Source of the DNA: Isochrysis galbana
Taxonomy: Eukaryota; Haptophyta; Isochrysidales; Isochrysidaceae
Reading direction: 5' to 3'
Assembly (NCBI GenBank): GCA_018136815.1
Contig: CM030943.1
Span: 1,107,975-1,171,974, forward strand
Length of the DNA: 64,000 nucleotides
Of the stretch, positions 55,172 to 64,000 are shown one piece after another. Made by a program: the position numbers and the translations under genes. The notes under the pieces were generated by a model. That model was not told the DNA's origin. It worked only from the letters and a program-made list of their open reading frames with translations, and made no database searches. Position 1 is the stretch's first letter. Every line of letters begins with the position of its first letter.

Positions 55172-56482
55172 CTATTCGTCGTCGTCGCCGGATTGCGTGA
55201 GAAATATACACGTGTTCACGAAATCGTCGATCAATGGATTGTAACCACTAGCAGTCGCGCATTTGCAAAACTCAGCATTGTGCCGCATGAATTCGGCGGT
55301 GCTCAACACTTTCGTTGGCTGCTTGTCTCGTGACACGTCCGCGTAAACAAGCTTCAGTGCTTCGAAAGACGTCGCAAACATGATGTCGGCCTCTCCAAAC
55401 GGCGCGGCGAGATAGTCTCCTCGCCAGTCCTGGGTGACGCCATTCTGCTGGCTCTGAACGACGGGCGCATTGATAGCATCGGACTTCATGGTAGCATGCG
55501 CCTCCATGCTCCAATGAGAAAAGTCGGCAATAGTAAAATGGTGTTCAGGGAAGATGGCGCACAATTGCTTCAACAGTGCGTGGCAACCGGTCGGGACGTA
55601 CACGTCGCGTGCCTGAAAGAGTCGCCCGGAGTCCTGTGCTAGTGATAGCAGTCCCTGCTGCAATCCTGTCAGCCAGTGTGATCCTGCCCTGGGAAGGAAT
55701 GACGCCTCGAATGCATCCAGCCCCTCTTGAGAGTCAAGCTCTAGTATCCCCACCAAATGGCTCAGTGCCGGATCTGCAAGAGGGCGAAATGATTCACGCC
55801 AGGTAGGGCACCGATCATCATCGATTTTGTGATCTCGGTTCGAAGCCTTGCCTACACTCTCGATCTGCTGCACGCATGCCTCGAGTAGGATACCATTGGC
55901 TAGGTCATGCTGAAGCTTGTCATGGGGCAGATTGTCCAACACCTCTAGAAGCAGTATAGACCAAGCTCCTTGCTGTTGCCCATCCAGAGCTCGATGCCAG
56001 TCACAGTCGGGCGCGTGAATGACTCTAGCACGCTCAATCCCTGCGTTACGTAGTCTCTCTGTTTGTACGTGCGCCAGATGCGACGATGGCTCGAGGAGGA
56101 CATACTCGCACTGCGCATACTCCTCCGGAAACGTGCGACGCAGCCACTGCATCAGGCAGAGCGCTGCCGTGCCTGTGCCACCTCCGACCTCGCAGATACG
56201 AAATGGCTCGTGGGACCCGAAGCTCGCACGGTGCCTGCGCCTCATCGATCGCCCGATTGCCTCAGCGTAATACGGCTGGAAGATCTCGACCGGAGTGAGC
56301 CACGCGCGGCCTGCCTGCCTATACTGCTCGGCGAGCGCGCGGCGATAGTCGCTCTCGTCGTGCATGCGGGCGAAGTCGAGTGGGTGAGCGAGTTTGCCCA
56401 CCACCGATTTGCTAAAGTAGCTCGCGCTCCCGTCGCCTACTAGCGCGCGGCCGAGGTGCTCTCGCAGCAGACGGGAGCGCAT
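55172..56482 (-). CDS. NDUFAF7/MidA-like SAM-dependent methyltransferase
   Basis: Members of this family (Methyltransf_28, DUF185) include NDUFAF7, which dimethylates an arginine of complex I subunit NDUFS2 in mitochondria. The single-exon frame gives 436 residues, close to the family norm. The N-terminus (MRSRLLREHLGRALVGDGSA) is basic and could be a mitochondrial presequence. Motifs in order: SYFSKSVVGKLAHPLDF, TPVEIFQPYYAEAIG, SAM motif I EVGGGTGTAALCLM, acidic YVLLEPSS, LLLEVLDNLPHDK (the family's asparagine/aspartate motif) and late ADFSHW. In the usual NDUFAF7 the late motif is less similar, so this could be a paralogue with another target. The ATG at 56482 is used; the frame upstream starts only with TTG. 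Confidence 0.85.
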   Translation of the reverse strand: MRSRLLREHLGRALVGDGSASYFSKSVVGKLAHPLDFARMHDESDYRRALAEQYRQAGRAWLTPVEIFQPYYAEAIGRSMRRRHRASFGSHEPFRICEVGGGTGTAALCLMQWLRRTFPEEYAQCEYVLLEPSSHLAHVQTERLRNAGIERARVIHAPDCDWHRALDGQQQGAWSILLLEVLDNLPHDKLQHDLANGILLEACVQQIESVGKASNRDHKIDDDRCPTWRESFRPLADPALSHLVGILELDSQEGLDAFEASFLPRAGSHWLTGLQQGLLSLAQDSGRLFQARDVYVPTGCHALLKQLCAIFPEHHFTIADFSHWSMEAHATMKSDAINAPVVQSQQNGVTQDWRGDYLAAPFGEADIMFATSFEALKLVYADVSRDKQPTKVLSTAEFMRHNAEFCKCATASGYNPLIDDFVNTCIFLTQSGDDDE

Positions 56483-57350
56483 TGCCGCAAACAACGCGGG
56501 AAAGAAAGAGACATCATGCAGTGTTAGGGGGCCAACTTTTCCTTCGAAAGCTCACCGAAAACCTCCTAGGTAGAGGCTGCTTGAGCTTCTCAAAACGGCC
56601 CCATCTCTAGTGGGAAGGCTAAAATTTGAGCCTGAGTTAGACCTCTTGCTCTAGGAGTAGAAGTTGCTCCGACTAGACACTAGATGAAAGTTGCCCCCAG
56701 AGGGCGAGGGGGTTCGTGCTACTTGGGTTGATTGTAGAGGGAAGGGAGAGTGGGAGAGGGAGTCAAGTGTTGATGGAGTGCGGAGTGCCCAAGGCAGGGC
56801 ACTGCGTTGTAGGTTCTTGTGGCCCAAGGGAGTGAGGTGAAATCGAGAAGTGGGTCAACATGGAAAACAGAGGCTTAGGGCTTAGGGTGCTCTCCGTAGG
56901 AGATTGATGGTTGTGAAGTGCCCTCCCATGTTGGGTGCACTGATGGTAGAGGTTTCCACCATGGGGAGGGCAGCTGAGCTGCTCTCCCACATGAGGTGCT
57001 CTTGGGGTGGGAGGGTTTCCCACTGTTGGAGGGGGTCTCCAAGACCCCCTGCATGCTACGCAGAGCCATGGTGGCAACCTGTTCGGTGCCAGTGCTCGCC
57101 ACCCCGCGCCCTTGCGCGGGTGTGGTTTGGATGGGCTGGATGGGCTTTGAGAGGGCTTTCTGACGAGCCGCCTCGGGCGGCATGGGGCGTCCCAGGTGGG
57201 GCGCGGTGGCGAGGGTCGCCTGGGGCTCGGGAGCGGTCGCGGCACGCTCCATGCTCCATAGGTCAAACTATAACAATAGTTTCTCTGTTCTTTCCAAGGT
57301 TAAAAAAACAACGCGAGAACATGGGGCTACACGCTACACGCCCCGAGCAA
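56483..57350. other. Intergenic region with repeat R6a
   Basis: No gene seen. R6a is at 57001-57309. Minus-strand frames across R6 are Pro/Arg-rich and are also open in R6b, which reflects the repeat and not a gene. Confidence 0.5.
57001..57309 (+). repeat. Dispersed repeat R6, copy a
   Basis: This runs from CTTGGGGTGGGAGGG through TTGGAGGGGGTCTC, GCAACCTGTTCGGTGCCAGT, CTTTGAGAGGGCTTTCTGAC and AAACTATAACAATAGTTTCT. It matches 60068-60364 with a few small indels. The A/T hairpin AACTATTGTTATAGTTT near its end is shared. Confidence 0.85.
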
Positions 57351-57540
57351 TAAGACTGTGAATAGGTTTCATTTGGAGCTATCTAGATCTAGATATTAAT
57401 TAGGTTTGGGCGTTTTTTGCTATCTAGATAGATATAGATAGTGCCCTTCGGCTATCTAGATAGATACAGATAGTGCTTCTGCCAAACCTATTATCAGTAT
57501 TATTAGTATTATCTAGATTATAGTTGGAATATTAAAAAAA

Positions 57541-57640
57541 GGTCAGGGCGCCTCGGGATCCGCCAGCGGCTCCCGAGGCTTTCGAACCCATGACCCCGAG
57601 GCCGCCGCGCACTGCGCACTAGCACTAGGCCATGAGTCCA
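57541..57640 (-). repeat. tRNA-like sequence with A and B boxes (possible SINE)
   Basis: On the minus strand an A box TGGCCTAGTGC (57632-57622) and a B box GGTTCGAAAGC (57588-57578) are about 33 bp apart, the spacing of an internal pol III promoter. The tRNA fold is poor (innermost T-stem pair is G-G), so a SINE head is more likely than a working tRNA gene. Confidence 0.45.
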
Positions 57641-57648
57641 GGTCGCAG

Positions 57649-57993
57649 GTGCTCTTAGAGGACCATTCAACACCTCTATTCATGTGTTTTTGTGTTTTTT
57701 TGTTTTTTGTTCGGTTGAAAATTTTTTGTTGTTGTTTGTTCAGGAGAAAGAGGCGGCAGAAAAAGCTGCTGTCGGGCGGGGCCAGTGGAGGGAGATGGGG
57801 GCAGATACGCGATCGCCCTCAGGCCATGCCCAATTTGTCCAAGATGGCCCGCCAATATTTGGGCCGACCGGCCTCATCTGCGGGCGTTGAGCGCGCTTTC
57901 TCGCATGCGGGGCGCCTGCACGACGATGCTAAGGCATCCCAGTCTGATTTTACCTTGGAGCACTGCCTCCTTGCCAGCAAGAATTGTGAGTGA
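57649..57993 (+). CDS. hAT transposase C-terminal dimerisation region
   Basis: The last 55 residues are diagnostic: NLSKMARQYLGRPASSAGVE, RAFSHAGRLHDDAK and LEHCLLASKN, the hAT C-terminal signature. The preceding Phe/Lys-rich reading comes from a T-rich tract and is probably intronic; CAG at about 57742 is a likely acceptor. No catalytic core is present in the element. Confidence 0.8.
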   Translation: MLLEDHSTPLFMCFCVFLFFVRLKIFCCCLFRRKRRQKKLLSGGASGGRWGQIRDRPQAMPNLSKMARQYLGRPASSAGVERAFSHAGRLHDDAKASQSDFTLEHCLLASKNCE

Positions 57994-58257
57994 GAGAGAT
58001 CGTGAGTGTCAGGGCTGTCTGTCTTGCGTGCGCTATCCCTTGTAGCGGCATCCTCTGTACCGCCCCACACCGTAGCACGCACTCTGGCCTTTGTGGCTTT
58101 GCAGGACCTATTAATAGCTTATTAATAGGTTTGGCGCCCACAGCTATCTAGATAGATACAGATAGTGCCCTAGCGCTATCTAGATAGATATAGATAGTGC
58201 TTTTTGAAAGTAGATAGCCTAATATCTAGATATTAGGCTAACATGTTCACAGCCCTA

Positions 58258-60067
58258 CCGAGCAACAAACATATTCGGAAAATGATAAGCCCTCTATATT
58301 ACTCTGTAGACAAAGATTTCAACCTAGGAACATCAGAAGACCTCTTGCAGGCGGCGAGAGGTCTCGACATACGGAACATCACCTAGGGTAGCTAAATCTC
58401 TTAATAGAAACCACAGCGGATATCAATAAAGATCCTACGTTATTGTCGAGTCGAGCGCTACCGGAGGGCTCTGAGCCACTCCGTCGCGAGCGGCACCGGC
58501 GGCTAGCGCGGCGCTTTGGCCCTCCTCCCCGCCGGGAGTCGGGTGAATGAAATTCTGGACTGGGTCGGGCAAGCCCATGTGGGTGTCTGGACGGGGAACG
58601 AACGGCGAACGAAGGGCGGTGGGGCGGCGAGGCGCTCCTAGTGGCCCTAGAGTGTTGGGTTTACAGAGATTGTTAGACCTACAAAGAACTCTTCCCTCAG
58701 GGAGGGAGCCTAGGCTGCTTGAGTGCAGCGACGCAGCGAACAACGACGGACAACGAAGCTGAGAACAACAGGATACACCGACTCACGAACACACCGGAAT
58801 CATTCACCCAAACCAAGCAAATTGCAAATTATCAAGCAACCGCGCAAACCAAGCAAATTATCAAGCAACCGCGACCCCATATCACCGATAACCCAAACAC
58901 GTCGCGAGAGACGGAGAGAGAGAGCGAGAGAGAGAGAGACTCCGCAGCGACGGCCGGAGCGTGTCTCCGTTGTAACTTCCCACGTAGCGGAGAGTCCGAA
59001 GGGGAGCGTCATGTCGCGCGACCACGGCGATCACTTTGGATATAGATCGCAACGAGATATCTTCACGACCGAATAAATCTTGCCGTTGAGCGTGAACCTT
59101 CTAGACGCTTCTAACGAACAACCCTGAGTAGCAACCAAGGGGAAGAAACACCAAAGGGGCCAAGAGCTTGCATGTAACTTGCATCAAGGGGAAAGATTCC
59201 CTCACCTAAGAAGCGAACCTACACCGATCTCCAAGGGGAGATGGCAAATTAAACCTCAAATCTCGAGCGGATAGAGCAACCGACTCGCTCGCCAAAACCT
59301 TGACCGAGAAGAAAGAAGCAAGGACCTACAAGCCAAGGGTAGCGGACCTAGGAAAGGTGAGAGGAAATTTCCGAACGCCAACGCGAACGCCAAACGCCGG
59401 AAGGCAACGAAACCCTAACCAGGCTAAGCAGAACCTACGCAGAACAGGCCTGGACGACAACGAAAGTTAGCAGGTCCCCAGAAAGAACCGGAACCCAACA
59501 AGAAACAACAAGCCTTGCAAGAAGCTAAATAAGCCTCCTGAAGGTACCCCGAAAGCCTGAGACAAGCACGCAGCGAGAGACAGGCGACCTGGCTCCTTTG
59601 GGTCAAGGTTGCCCGAAAGGAGGAAACCTGGAATCTAGACCTGACAGACAGGCTAGAAGGAACGAAACGAGAACTCGAATTCTAGATCGCTAGGGACGAA
59701 CCCTACCAACCTAGATGTACCTGAGCTTCACCGTGTGGCCGCACGGCGAAGGACCTGGAAATAAGAACCTGGAAATCGCATCATCTAGGATGAATGCGAC
59801 AGTTATATAAGGGAGGAAAACCCGAGTCGAAACTAGATCAAGGGACGAGCCACAGTCTCCCGCCCCCTTCTCTCCAACTCCCGGCCGAAGCAGCGCGCGC
59901 GGCCTCCCCGGAACCAGCTTCTCCGCTAGAGAGGGAACTGGGGAAGGGGGAGGGGGAGGGGCGCTAGGGAGGGGGTTGTTAGGGGTTAAGGTTGGGTAGT
60001 AGGGAGGTACAAAAGCGCACTGCCTCAAGCCGCACACGTAGCGGGGATTTTTAAGAAGATTTTTTTT
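58258..60067. other. Long region without a recognised gene
   Basis: A/C-rich in 58730-59700, with tandem words CAAACCAAGCAAATT (twice) at about 58808-58860 and a GAGAGA tract at 58914-58940. A TATA-like GTTATATAAGGG lies at about 59811, followed by GC-rich sequence. This looks like the leader or 3' part of a transposable element, but no domain is identified. Confidence 0.45.
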
Positions 60068-60364
60068 CTTGGGGTGGGAGGGTTTTTCCCACTGTTGGAG
60101 GGGGTCTCAAAGACCCCCTGCGCATGCTACGCAGAGACGCAGAGTAGCCATGGTGGCAACCTGTTCGGTGCCAGTGCTCGCCACCCCGCGCGCTCGCGCG
60201 GATGTGGTTTGGATGGGTTGGATGGGCTTTGAGAGGGCTTTCTGACGAGCCGTCTCGGGCGGCGTGGGGCGTCCCAGGTGGGGCGCAGTGGCGAGGGTCG
60301 CCTGGGGCTCGGGAGCGGTCGCGGCGGCCGTTCCATAGTTCAAACTATAACAATAACAATAGTT
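60068..60364 (+). repeat. Dispersed repeat R6, copy b
   Basis: Same unit as 57001-57309, same orientation, 3.07 kb away. It contains small insertions (an extra CGCAGAGTAGC, an extra AACAAT). Confidence 0.85.
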
Positions 60365-61090
60365 TCTGACCCTGTCGTGTTTATAACGATAGTTGTTCCC
60401 TCGTTCCCCCCCCACAGTAAGGGAGAGGTGGAGGGGGGGGAGGGGCTCGTGCCCCCCCCATGGGTGAACAAAGAATGAATTTAGTTGAAGACAACGGCGA
60501 TTATCCCCGGTAAGATAAAATGATTCCCACTCAGCACTCAGCAACGCTTTGCATTTGAGGCTAACGCAGCGCGCAGCGACGCGCCATTTTTCTGTCGGCA
60601 AGCTGAGGTGCGGCAGGTGGGACGGTGGGACCCCCCCCCCCCCCCAAATGCCCTTTCTGATCAAATCGTTTTTTTTTGTGTATGATCGCACGCAACGACA
60701 TGCTAGAAACAAAAGGCCGGCCTTGGCGAGGCAGACAAATAGACAAGTTTGACCAGCAAGAAACGTGCAGCAATTGAGCACTGCGGAACCGGGGAGTGCA
60801 CCGTTGTAAAATGAGACTCGTGTTCAAGGTAGTCTAAGGGTATGCTGCGGTAGTGGCACATATGTAGCGCATGAATTCATAAGAGAAAGCGGGTCGGCAG
60901 GACTGTTGCAGTGAAAGCTACTGCGCAATGCTAGTTTTGTCGCTACCGCCTTGCTTGCTCTTTTCGGTGTAGTCGAGGTGGTGAAGTACACCGTGTCCGA
61001 TTTGCCATGCAGCGGAGACCGCAGTTCATTTCTGCGGCCCGGCCAGAACGAATATTCAGCAAGTGAGCTTTAAGGCCCAGGGACGACATT
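60365..61090. other. Intergenic region, no gene seen
   Basis: Poly-C at 60631-60646, a block ending CGTGCCCCCCCCATGGGTGAAC that recalls the R4/R5 family end near 6350, and the 3' flank of the HMG-CoA reductase gene. Confidence 0.45.
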
Positions 61091-62371
61091 TCACTTGGAG
61101 GGTTGTGTCGCATCCGCAGGCTTACGGTTGTGAGCAAGGTGGGCGCGCATAAGGTGGCCTGCCGAAAGTGCCGAAAGCAGTGACAGCTCTCCCGCCAGAA
61201 CAGCACCTGCCACAATTGTTGCTAGTTCGCGCGCGTTGGAGCCAGGCTCGTTCGGCGCCGCGCCAGCGACACCAAGCATTTCTAGGCAAGCTCGCTGCGG
61301 TCGCAAGATCGTGCCGCCGCCCACAGTGCCCACCTCGATCGACGGCATTGTGCACGAAACGTGCAAGTCTACGCCACCATTGGTAGGCTCAAGGAGCGTG
61401 ATGCACTGCGAGGACTCGACATTCTGCGCCGCGTCCTGCCCGCATGCTAGGTAGAGGGCAGTGACGATATTAGAGGCATGGGCATTGAAGCCGCCTAGTG
61501 CGCCGGCCATGGCGGAGCCGATTAGGTTTTTGGCGACATTGAGCTCGCAAGCGGCGGCGACTGTCGTCTTGAGGACTCGCTCGACCACCTCCCCGCTAAT
61601 CGTCGCCTCCACAACCACCGAGTAGCCGCGGCCCTCGACCCAGTTGACGGCGGCCGACTTCTTATCACAGCACACGTTGCCGGAGAGGCCGAGCAAAGAC
61701 ATGTCAGGAAATGCAGTCTGCTGCAGGTGGTCGAGGATGGCCGAGACGCCCTTCGAGACCATGTTCATCCCCATGGCGTCGCCAGTAGCGCAGACAAAGC
61801 GCGCGTACGCGTATCGCCCTGCCACAGTCACGTGCGCGGAGACGAGCCGGCCGAAGCGTGTGGTTGTAGCGAACTGGGCTTGAGCGACTGCGAGGTTGCT
61901 AGGCTCGTGCATCCATGCAGCAAATGCCGCCGCGCGCATCGCCGAAGGAAAGCGCATTACAGGCGCGCGAGTCATGCCCTGCTTGAGCACGGCGGCAGAC
62001 GCCCCGCCAGACTCGGTGATTGCCTTGCAGCCGCGACGCGTTGAGGCGATGAGTGCGCCTTCCACTGTTGCCAGCGGAACATGGTACGTCTTGCCGTTGA
62101 GCCGGAGCGGTCCGGCCACGCCGACAGGTAGCGGGATGTAGCCGAAGACCATCTCAGCACAGGCGCCGTGGACGACGTCGTAGTCCAGCCCACCCTCGTG
62201 CGGCACACCCTCGAGCGCATCTGCTGAGCCGAGCCCCTCCTGCCGCGCGAGCCACGCACGCCGCACACGCACTGCGCGCGCGCAGTCACCCAGGCTCTTC
62301 TCGAGCGCGTGGACGGGGAGTTCGTTGGCGCAGACCTTCTCCAGTAGTTGCTCATCGCTCAGCCCGGCCAT
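61091..62371 (-). CDS. HMGR: HMG-CoA reductase, class I catalytic domain without membrane anchor
   Basis: HMG-CoA reductase makes mevalonate from HMG-CoA with NADPH, the committed step of the mevalonate pathway. The frame has 426 residues starting MAGLSDEQLLEKVCANELPV, which is exactly where the catalytic portion begins in class I enzymes (the LE..LGDC..AVRVRR helix follows). All four catalytic residues are visible: Glu in TVEGALIAST, Lys in DKKSAAVNW, Asp in GQDAAQNVESSQ and His in SAGHLMRAHLAHNR. The substrate and cofactor motifs VPLATVEGAL, GDAMGMNM and GTVGGGT are intact. No transmembrane part is present. The sequence before the ATG is a pyrimidine tract that ends in an AG, and a scaffold gap follows 95 bp upstream, so a missing upstream exon with membrane helices cannot be excluded. 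Confidence 0.95.
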   Translation of the reverse strand: MAGLSDEQLLEKVCANELPVHALEKSLGDCARAVRVRRAWLARQEGLGSADALEGVPHEGGLDYDVVHGACAEMVFGYIPLPVGVAGPLRLNGKTYHVPLATVEGALIASTRRGCKAITESGGASAAVLKQGMTRAPVMRFPSAMRAAAFAAWMHEPSNLAVAQAQFATTTRFGRLVSAHVTVAGRYAYARFVCATGDAMGMNMVSKGVSAILDHLQQTAFPDMSLLGLSGNVCCDKKSAAVNWVEGRGYSVVVEATISGEVVERVLKTTVAAACELNVAKNLIGSAMAGALGGFNAHASNIVTALYLACGQDAAQNVESSQCITLLEPTNGGVDLHVSCTMPSIEVGTVGGGTILRPQRACLEMLGVAGAAPNEPGSNARELATIVAGAVLAGELSLLSALSAGHLMRAHLAHNRKPADATQPSK

Positions 62372-62466
62372 CCTCCGCGGCAGCACAGAGAGAGAGGGGA
62401 AGGGAGGGAGGGGGAGAGGAAAGGGGCGGTGTTGGGGGGGGGGCGGGAGAGCCGCCGATCGTGGGA

Positions 62467-62566
62467 NNNNNNNNNNNNNNNNNNNNNNNNNNNNNNNNNN
62501 NNNNNNNNNNNNNNNNNNNNNNNNNNNNNNNNNNNNNNNNNNNNNNNNNNNNNNNNNNNNNNNNNN
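62467..62566. other. Assembly gap (100 N)
   Basis: A run of 100 N upstream of the HMG-CoA reductase start codon. Confidence 0.99.
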
Positions 62567-63051
62567 TCACATGTGCTGCGTAAACGAAACATCTCGTATA
62601 CGGCGACTTTACGTTAATGTGGGCCTTAGAGGAAAAAGTTTCTATGCACATCTCGTATACGGCGATTAGCTTTGTTTTGTACCACTGTTGTTAATAACTA
62701 AAAAGAAAACAGATATGTTGAAAAACCACCTGGTCCTCTTTTGACGGAACGCGACTTTGACCTTGAACCTTGAAGAACAAAATGAGAGGGATTGAGGTGT
62801 GCCCAATATTGACAGTCCGTACAGGCTCCGGCACGTGGTGCGTTAGCAACACAACCCTCTTCAATGCCGCCCAACCCTTTGGTTTCAGGCCTAGCTAGTA
62901 CATGTGGGCTGAGCACAATGCCTGGCTTAGGGCCCTTAAGCCTCAAGGGGCCAAAATACTGAGGGGGGGAACAATTGTGCTAGGAATTGGCTAGGTACCG
63001 AGTAAAGTAGGGTACCAGAATTTCTCAGCAGCAGAAGACAAACGTCCCCCG
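62567..63051. other. Intergenic region with solo R1 terminus
   Basis: The minus strand carries TCAAAGTCGCGTTCCGTCAA, then AAGAGGACCAGGTGG (62760-62728), a terminus of the R1 family. ATCTCGTATACGGCGA occurs twice (62588 and 62649). No gene seen. Confidence 0.6.
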
Positions 63052-63095
<44 letters not shown>

Positions 63096-63240
63096 CTTCT
63101 CCCTCTCTCCTTCTCTCTCTTTTCCTTGCTCTCTTCCTCTCTCTTCCTCTTTTCCTCTGTTCCTCTCGCTCTCGCTCTCGCTCTCTCTCTCCCCCCCCCG
63201 CTCTCCCTTCCTCGCTCGTCCCCTCCCTCCCGCCCTCTCT
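63052..63240 (+). promoter_or_regulatory. 43-base poly-C run and CT tract upstream of cyclophilin
   Basis: Positions 63052-63094 are all C, followed by CT-rich sequence to about 63240, all pyrimidine on the coding strand and ending 25 bases before the start codon. Confidence 0.7.
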
Positions 63241-63265
63241 CACCTTGCGTCTTCCCGCGTCGACG

Positions 63266-64000
63266 ATGGCGGCTTTCGATGCAGCAGCGAAGTCGGCCTC
63301 TCAACTCTTCTCGTTCGTGGAGAACTCCAACACGGACAAGTCAGACCACATCAACCCGCGCGTCTTCATGGACATCCAGATAGGCGCACGCCGTGCTGGC
63401 AGGATCGTGATCGAGCTCTTGGCCAACCACGTGCCTAAGACGGCCGAGAACTTCCGCTGCCTCTGCACAGGCGAGCGAGGGCTAGGGGCGCGCACGGGCA
63501 AGATGCTTCACTTCAAGAACACTTTCATCCACCGAGTGATCAAAGGATTCATGATGCAAGGCGGGGACTTCAGCAACCACGATGGAACCGGCGGCGAGTC
63601 CATCTATGGCGGTAAGTTTGAAGATGAGGGAGACTTCGCATTGAGGCACAATAGTGCCGGCGTGGTGTCGATGGCGAACGCAGGTGCGCCTGTTTGTCCA
63701 GCAAAGTCGATGATCTGGAGCACGCGCAAGTTCTCGATGGTCGTCCAAAATGATCCGTTGATGTGAATCATTGACTGCACTCATCGTTTTATCTGGCGCG
63801 GTACCGCCTTGTACTACACGTTAGCCTTGGGGTAGTATCGAGTATGCGGATGCCCACTGTTATCCCGTAACTTTTCACAATGCCATCGTAGTGGGCAGTC
63901 GACGAGATCAACTGCATACGATTCTCACCACAACTCACGCCTCTCTATGCTCTGCCCAACCGCAGGCCCAAATACAAATGGATCTCAATTCTTCATTACA
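63266..64000 (+). CDS. Cyclophilin-type peptidyl-prolyl isomerase, 3' end outside window
   Basis: Cyclophilins catalyse proline cis-trans isomerisation in protein folding. Exon 1 is 63266-63683 and exon 2 starts at 63966 and runs off the window; the 282-nt GT-AG intron joins SMANAG to [10 protein letters not shown] in phase. Seen in order: [54 protein letters not shown] with the catalytic arginine (FHR-type HRV), then [15 protein letters not shown] and [17 protein letters not shown]. This is the cyclophilin A pattern including the KFEDE loop. About 30 extra N-terminal residues ([20 protein letters not shown]) precede the domain and have no clear targeting features, so a cytosolic or nuclear location is likely. 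Confidence 0.95.

Larger units (their letters stand above)
57351..58257 (+). mobile_element. hAT-family DNA transposon, short, perfect 8-bp target duplication
   Basis: The 8-bp target duplication CCGAGCAA flanks both sides (57343-57350 and 58258-58265). The ends are TAAGACTGTGAATAGGTT and, reverse-complemented, TAGGGCTGTGAACATGTT, an imperfect inverted repeat starting in hAT style. Subterminal palindromes CTATCTAGATAGATA repeat on both sides (57385-57480 and 58142-58235). The interior holds a transposase C-terminus (57649-57993) and a tRNA-like pol III promoter on the other strand (57541-57640). The intact duplication suggests recent insertion, though the inverted repeats have drifted. Confidence 0.88.

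Noticed and set aside
56763-57266. A Pro/Arg-rich minus-strand frame
   Set aside because: It lies mostly within repeat R6, and the equivalent is open in the second R6 copy.
57541-57640. A functional tRNA gene on the minus strand
   Set aside because: A and B boxes are present but the T-stem and acceptor stem do not pair properly; it is kept only as a possible SINE.

Overview
The window is nuclear DNA of a unicellular, flagellated eukaryote, most likely a GC-rich microalga. The evidence is spliceosomal GT-AG introns, an axonemal inner-arm dynein heavy chain, a DRC8/EFCAB2-type axonemal EF-hand protein, mitochondrial methylmalonyl-CoA mutase, and an AlgH/UPF0301 protein (in eukaryotes this family is mainly known from plants and algae). 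I cannot name the lineage. Three 100-base N runs (12267-12366, 37367-37466, 62467-62566) are scaffold gaps, and two of them affect genes.

Genes in order: a Dus1-type tRNA-dihydrouridine synthase (+, 4 exons); an unrecognised coiled-coil protein (+); an unrecognised protein with a probable mitochondrial presequence (+, 4 exons); a 12.4-kb single-exon dynein heavy chain with a proposed small upstream exon (+); glucose-6-phosphate dehydrogenase with an unusual N-terminus (-, 5 exons); methylmalonyl-CoA mutase (-, 9 exons); a DRC8-like axonemal EF-hand protein running into a gap (-); an FSH1/OVCA2 serine hydrolase (-, 2 exons) divergent from an AlgH-chromodomain fusion (+); a 12-helix membrane protein (-); a NDUFAF7/MidA-like methyltransferase (-); a soluble HMG-CoA reductase catalytic domain (-); and the start of a cyclophilin (+). 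Splice phases were checked by hand and agree for all spliced models except the coiled-coil gene, part of whose structure I could not resolve.

Roughly half of the window is intergenic and packed with repeats. The best-defined are two short hAT elements with terminal inverted repeats and 8-bp target duplications (53396-54435 and 57351-58257), a larger inverted-repeat element of similar design (39165-41716), and a TIR-ended family encoding an unrecognised helical protein (copies at 2231-3394, 40466-40977 and part at 26463-26797, plus solo ends). Other dispersed non-coding repeats occur in pairs up to 48 kb apart. A Ty3/gypsy integrase remnant and a lower-GC virus-like patch (about 46.2-47.9 kb) are fossils.

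The genes do not form an operon-like unit. They are housekeeping (mevalonate pathway, pentose phosphate pathway, propionate/odd-chain metabolism, tRNA modification, protein folding) and flagellar. Long homopurine/homopyrimidine tracts lie just upstream of the start codon of most genes, or in the first intron of the dynein gene. This is the most general regulatory-looking signal in the window.
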